A DNA stretch of 64,000 bases from assembly GCA_024220505.1 (NCBI GenBank), contig JAKZZE010000002.1, positions 496,001 through 560,000 on the forward strand, written 5' to 3'. The DNA is from Rhizopus arrhizus (lineage: Eukaryota; Mucoromycota; Mucoromycetes; Mucorales; Rhizopodaceae). The notes below the pieces were generated by a model. It worked only from the letters and a program-made list of their open reading frames with translations, made no database searches and had not been told where the DNA came from. Positions within the stretch are counted from its first letter, which is position 1. The number at the start of each line of letters is the position of its first letter. Positions 60,055 through 64,000 of the stretch are shown here, piece by piece. Both the position numbers and the translations under genes were made by a program.

Positions 60055-62354
60055 TTTAAAAAATAAAAAATAAAAATAAATAAAATGCAACAAAAATGAC
60101 AGCTTGTGGCTTATTATATTTTTTATGCTCTTTCTTTCATTGACATAATCTATCAACCTTTGAAAACAAGTTATTCAAAGAGCCTCAGTATAGTTAATAG
60201 AGATCAGAAAAGCTAGCAAAGACCAGATTTCATTAAAGGCAATAGATTTTTTCGGATATTTATGATAATGATACATATATCAGACAGTGTCAAAGAGAAA
60301 AATAGGGTTGCTAAAGAAATAATGATTACAAATTCTGGCCGCTAAGCAAAATCTGAACGAGAATCCACTAATTCTCAATTAACATGTGCCTAGAATCAGC
60401 TAATATCCAACAAGAGAATAAGTACCAGTCTCTCTGAAGGTGCCCGAATTGACGGAGAATTTGAAAAATATATATAAATGTATACATGTATATATTAAAA
60501 ACCGGTGTGTTTCTTGGATATTCTGTTATATCCGTGGATCGATGTGAAAGAATCCTTTGTTATCAACGCTATAAACTGCTGGATAAACAAGAGCTTATAT
60601 AAAAGCTCATCAATCTCGAGAAAGAAAAGAAAAGAAAAATCGCTGGAAGCAGACATTCGCACTTGAATGCTTTCTGATGCAAAAATGTTGGTTTACCAAT
60701 AAACATTAATTTTGAGAGCTTTCTGTACGAACTGAAAGCAAGAAGGAAACTACGATTATTATATTGAAAGAATATGTACAGTCATTTTTTGCTATAAAGG
60801 ACAGTAAAAAGTTTAGCAAATCAAAAAAGGTATGCATCACAAAATAGATTACAAGATATTATGCGCTTTCAACTTTTACATAAATTTATTATCCTTTTGT
60901 TACATTACAGTCTATTAATATTTCTCTTTATTATCCTATAGCAAGGTTATCAAGGACCCAGAAGACATGCTCTGGATTTTGAAGACACGAAAGAAGATAT
61001 GTTCTTTGGTAATAGTTGATTCGTCAAGTGTCTTTCGAACATTTATGCATTATAATGCTGTAATATGATATATTGTTAGACTGAAGACGCTACATTAGCT
61101 CGTTAGAAAGGATTGACGAGCTATGAAGCCGTTTGCTGACAATTTAACATTAGGCAAATAGTGCTGCACTCTATGTGCTTTGGCATAGAAATACTTTCTT
61201 AAGAAGAGGGAAAAAAGAAAATATAGCTTATTCTTCCATGGCAAGCCATTTATGGTTCATGTTACTGATAATAGGCTTCTGTACTAGCCCTTTCATTGTT
61301 GAAAAATATATTTTGCGTTCTATTTTGCTTTATTCTATTAAAAAAAAGGTCTTCATATAGAGCTCCCTTATGCATGATAATTTAGCACCTCTCTGACTTC
61401 TAGATGATGCACATGTACTGTTAGATCATGCTTGTCAACACTAGACTTAGAGGCTTCAAATCCATGAATGTACATCCATATATATTACCCATAAATATGT
61501 GAAATCAATTACAGTAATGCATCAATAGCAGGCTATTCTTCCTTTGCTTACACAGGAGATATTAATATATTCTCGACCATCCTTCTTATTACATTGTATT
61601 CTGCGCATACCAATTCAAAAATATACATTTATATGAGCAATTATGTCTACCAGAATTATGCTTCAGAGTATGAATTACACTATAATAGGAGGGTATGTTA
61701 AATACTCACAATGTTTCGTATGCATGAAATATTGCTTAACTTTGGATACTGTGTGAGCCGAGAAGGCGGCATAGTGCATTTGCATCGTAAATTATAATAG
61801 GAAGAGTTTTCTCGGGTTTACACATGCTTTTTCTTCTTTACTACGCTGTATTGAGAAAAATAGGTAAGTTTGTTGAATTATTAGAAATATGAGAAATTAA
61901 TACACGACACTCTAACATTCAATTTTTGGTATAGTAATTGATCTTCTACATCAATGCATTTAAATAACATATTAGCGTGGTTTGGATATTGAAGAATAAC
62001 AAATACACGTGCTAGATGTTGAAAATTCCAAAAATGAGGCTGCTAGTAATGTTATAAACATTATTTAAAAAAAGTCATTTCACAAAAATTTGAAAGGCAA
62101 GGACAAGAAAATAAACAGAGCTTACAACAATTTGTGTTTACAAATATCACTTGCTCCTAAATAGAAATACGTAAACTTAATGAAGAAACAAAAATTTTGG
62201 CTTCATAGGCCTTTTGTCTAAAGAATACGTCACTCAATAGTGTGTAACCATTCGTTCAGTTCTTTTTTCTCAATTTTTTCTTTTTTTTTTTTTTTTTTTT
62301 TTTTTTTGCGCAAAAAAAAAATACCAAGCCAACATATTCAAATTTGCGTGTGTG
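60055..62354. other. Gene-poor intergenic region upstream of MED14
   Basis: About 2.3 kb of stop-rich, AT-rich DNA. Short coding-like patches near 60950-61020 and 61620-61700 (YMSNYVYQNYASEYELHYNR) are unidentified and could be relics. A T run of nearly 30 nt lies at about 62280-62307, just before the MED14 leader. Confidence 0.45.
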
Positions 62355-64000
62355 ATGCAGCCGATCTTGACAACAACAGAAGAAAAGCAAACTACGCAAA
62401 CAAATGGATATGTTAAACAACCAAACGGTACTCCGTCAAAACCAATCATGAAAACTGAAGAAAAGATCGTGTTGCCAGTTGAAATGGCTAGCATGATTTC
62501 TTTAAAAAGTTTGATTGGGAAATTAGTTCACAAATCCTATTCGGATTTGATGACTTTAACGGATACGTAAGAATTAGTCATGTCAAAAGAATTGTTGTAT
62601 TAAACTTCCTTTTCATTAGTTTACCTTCAATGTCTGATGTAGAGAAAAAACGACAAATATTAAACTATACAACGTTTGTAAGAAAACAGTTTTTGAAATT
62701 ACTTGCGCTCGTCAAATGGGCTGATTGTGCTGATGATATTCAAACGTGCCAGGTTAATGAACAATAAACACGTTAAATAGAATGAACCGAAATATTAACA
62801 ATAAATAGAATATCATGGCCTATTTGGCAAATCAGAATAAAACATTTCAAGACACAGTGGATTATCTTCACAAGATTCATGTAGAACTACCAGCAGCAAG
62901 AGTGAGGAACTTTGATATACCTACAGCTGTTGATATTTTAACTACAGGAACATATCAACGTATGCCTACGAAATTAAAAGTAAAGTATATTATAATAGTG
63001 AATTTATGTAGTCTAACTTATCTCAGGATATGATTCCACCTACACCATTGGCAGACGAGGAAGTATTAGATGTATTCCAAAAGATGAATGATACTATTCG
63101 TGTACGTATGCTTACTGAAGAAGTATTACCATCTCCTATGCAAAAATACCGTATAGGTACTAAAAAAACATTGGATTCGTATATATTTATGATTAATCTT
63201 TATTTAGAAAATGGACGCATTTATTTCTCAATTGACAATGAATTTGAAATTGCATTAACACTTATGGGGCAAAGTCATAATCGAAGATGGTGGATTGTTT
63301 CTTTAGATATACTTGTTCAGGCATCAACTTGTGGAGGAGCTGCAACAGGTAAACAATGAGAAACAACCAAACAACATCAATTTATTTATATCAAATAGAT
63401 ATTGATATCTCTCTAAATGATGCACAAAAGCAACACTTACGAATGAACGCACAAAAGCAATTGATACCGCCAACTACACCTGAAGGAGGAGATGACAAAC
63501 CAACAGGATTATTTTTCCCATTAGTCAACTTGTACGACTATCTTCATCTTTGCTGCCTTAACATGCAACTTGAAATGGTACATATCCAATTTCTCATGTT
63601 ATCCAAGACGAGATGGTTAGACCAACTCAAGGTACAAATGGATCAAGAGCGAACAAAATTAGCAATTACTTATTGGGCTGGTGGATCATCTGCTGCTCAC
63701 TGGGCTCGACCCCAGATGGAGAAAGAAGCAAGTAAAAGTACAGTGATAGAAATATCAGTGAGCGATGAACATGAAAAAGAATTAGCAAAAAAGAATATGG
63801 CGATTGTAGTGAGAGATGAAACAAAAGGACTGATTCAGAAAGCCGGCCTCGGTGCATCCGTCCGATTATCAAAAGTTGATCCTTTAGAGAAACCAAAGAT
63901 TGTTTCTTTGCTTAAATACCCAAAGAACTGCTTGAACGTTCTATGGGGTGATTCAAAGGATCTTCATACCAATGCCAATCTTCTCGTAAGCAAAATATAC
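62355..64000 (+). CDS. MED14: Mediator complex subunit 14 (partial, continues past right edge)
   Basis: MED14 (yeast Rgr1) is the backbone subunit joining the head, middle and tail of Mediator. It begins MQPILTTTEEKQTTQTNGYV. The conserved N-terminal domain follows: VEMASMISLKSLIGKLVHKS, then after an intron YTTFVRKQFLKLLALVKWAD and, after another, MAYLANQNKTFQDTVDYLHK. Later blocks are FDIPTAVDILTTGTYQRMP, IPPTPLADEEVLDVFQKMND and RWWIVSLDILVQAST. Four short introns are visible. The last exon runs to the window edge without a stop (ending near DLHTNANLLVSKIY), so only about 500 residues of a usual 1000 or more are seen. Confidence 0.93.

Noticed and set aside
1..64000. CRISPR arrays, bacterial operons, rRNA genes or telomere repeats
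   Set aside because: No direct-repeat/spacer arrays, no rRNA-like sequence and no telomeric tandem repeats were seen; the window is fungal nuclear DNA.

Overview
The window is eukaryotic nuclear DNA from a filamentous fungus, most likely a Mucorales (Mucoromycota) relative of Rhizopus or Mucor. The grounds are very AT-rich intergenic DNA, many short GT-AG introns (about 45-100 bp), polyglutamine tracts, and gene types typical of early-diverging fungi: Hook, an HSPA12-like Hsp70, and an ankyrin-anillin-PH protein. The species assignment is inference from gene content, not a database match.

Layout. 1-3046 (-): phospholipase D (PX-PH-HKD), cut by the left edge. 3047-8614: gene-poor DNA with decayed gene relics. 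8615-18883 (+): a dense tandem block of sorting nexin MVP1, Rab GEF SEC2 and CCR4-NOT scaffold NOT1. 19169-19943 (-): casein kinase II beta. 20390-22365 (+): cytosolic HSP70 with heat-shock-type promoter sites. 22824-23126 (-): small Cys-rich protein. 23127-30998: the longest gene desert, holding a Tc1/mariner relic, an isolated hairpin, a proline-rich micro-ORF and a decayed coding relic. 30999-31319 (+): small CX9C protein. 32309-35303 (+): Hook dynein adaptor, convergent with a ROM2-type Rho GEF at 35333-39405 (-). 39399-42909: two nearly identical 1.46-kb foldback elements and an inverted copy of the Rho GEF 5' flank. 43150-45094 (+): HSPA12-like protein with a one-base frameshift. 45843-46214 (-): C-terminal LINE relic. 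46641-47558 (+): AYR1-like reductase. 48423-49403 (+): proteasome alpha4. 49796-56015 (-): ankyrin + anillin + PH protein. 58637-59517 (+) and 59522-60054 (-): Lys-rich protein and a DUF3245-like protein, convergent with 4 bp between stops. 62355-64000 (+): MED14, cut by the right edge.

Functional themes. Several genes belong to polarized growth and trafficking (PLD1, MVP1, SEC2, Hook, Rho GEF, anillin/Bud4-like), which fits a hyphal organism. Others are core gene-expression and proteostasis factors (NOT1, MED14, CK2 beta, HSP70, proteasome alpha4). There is no operon-like logic; neighbours look co-located by chance.

The most unusual structure is the foldback-element locus at 39.4-42.9 kb. 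Each unit has roughly 550-bp terminal inverted repeats and a roughly 360-bp loop with no substantial ORF. The first unit sits in a palindrome that also copies the neighbouring Rho GEF's 5' leader and first seven coding bases.
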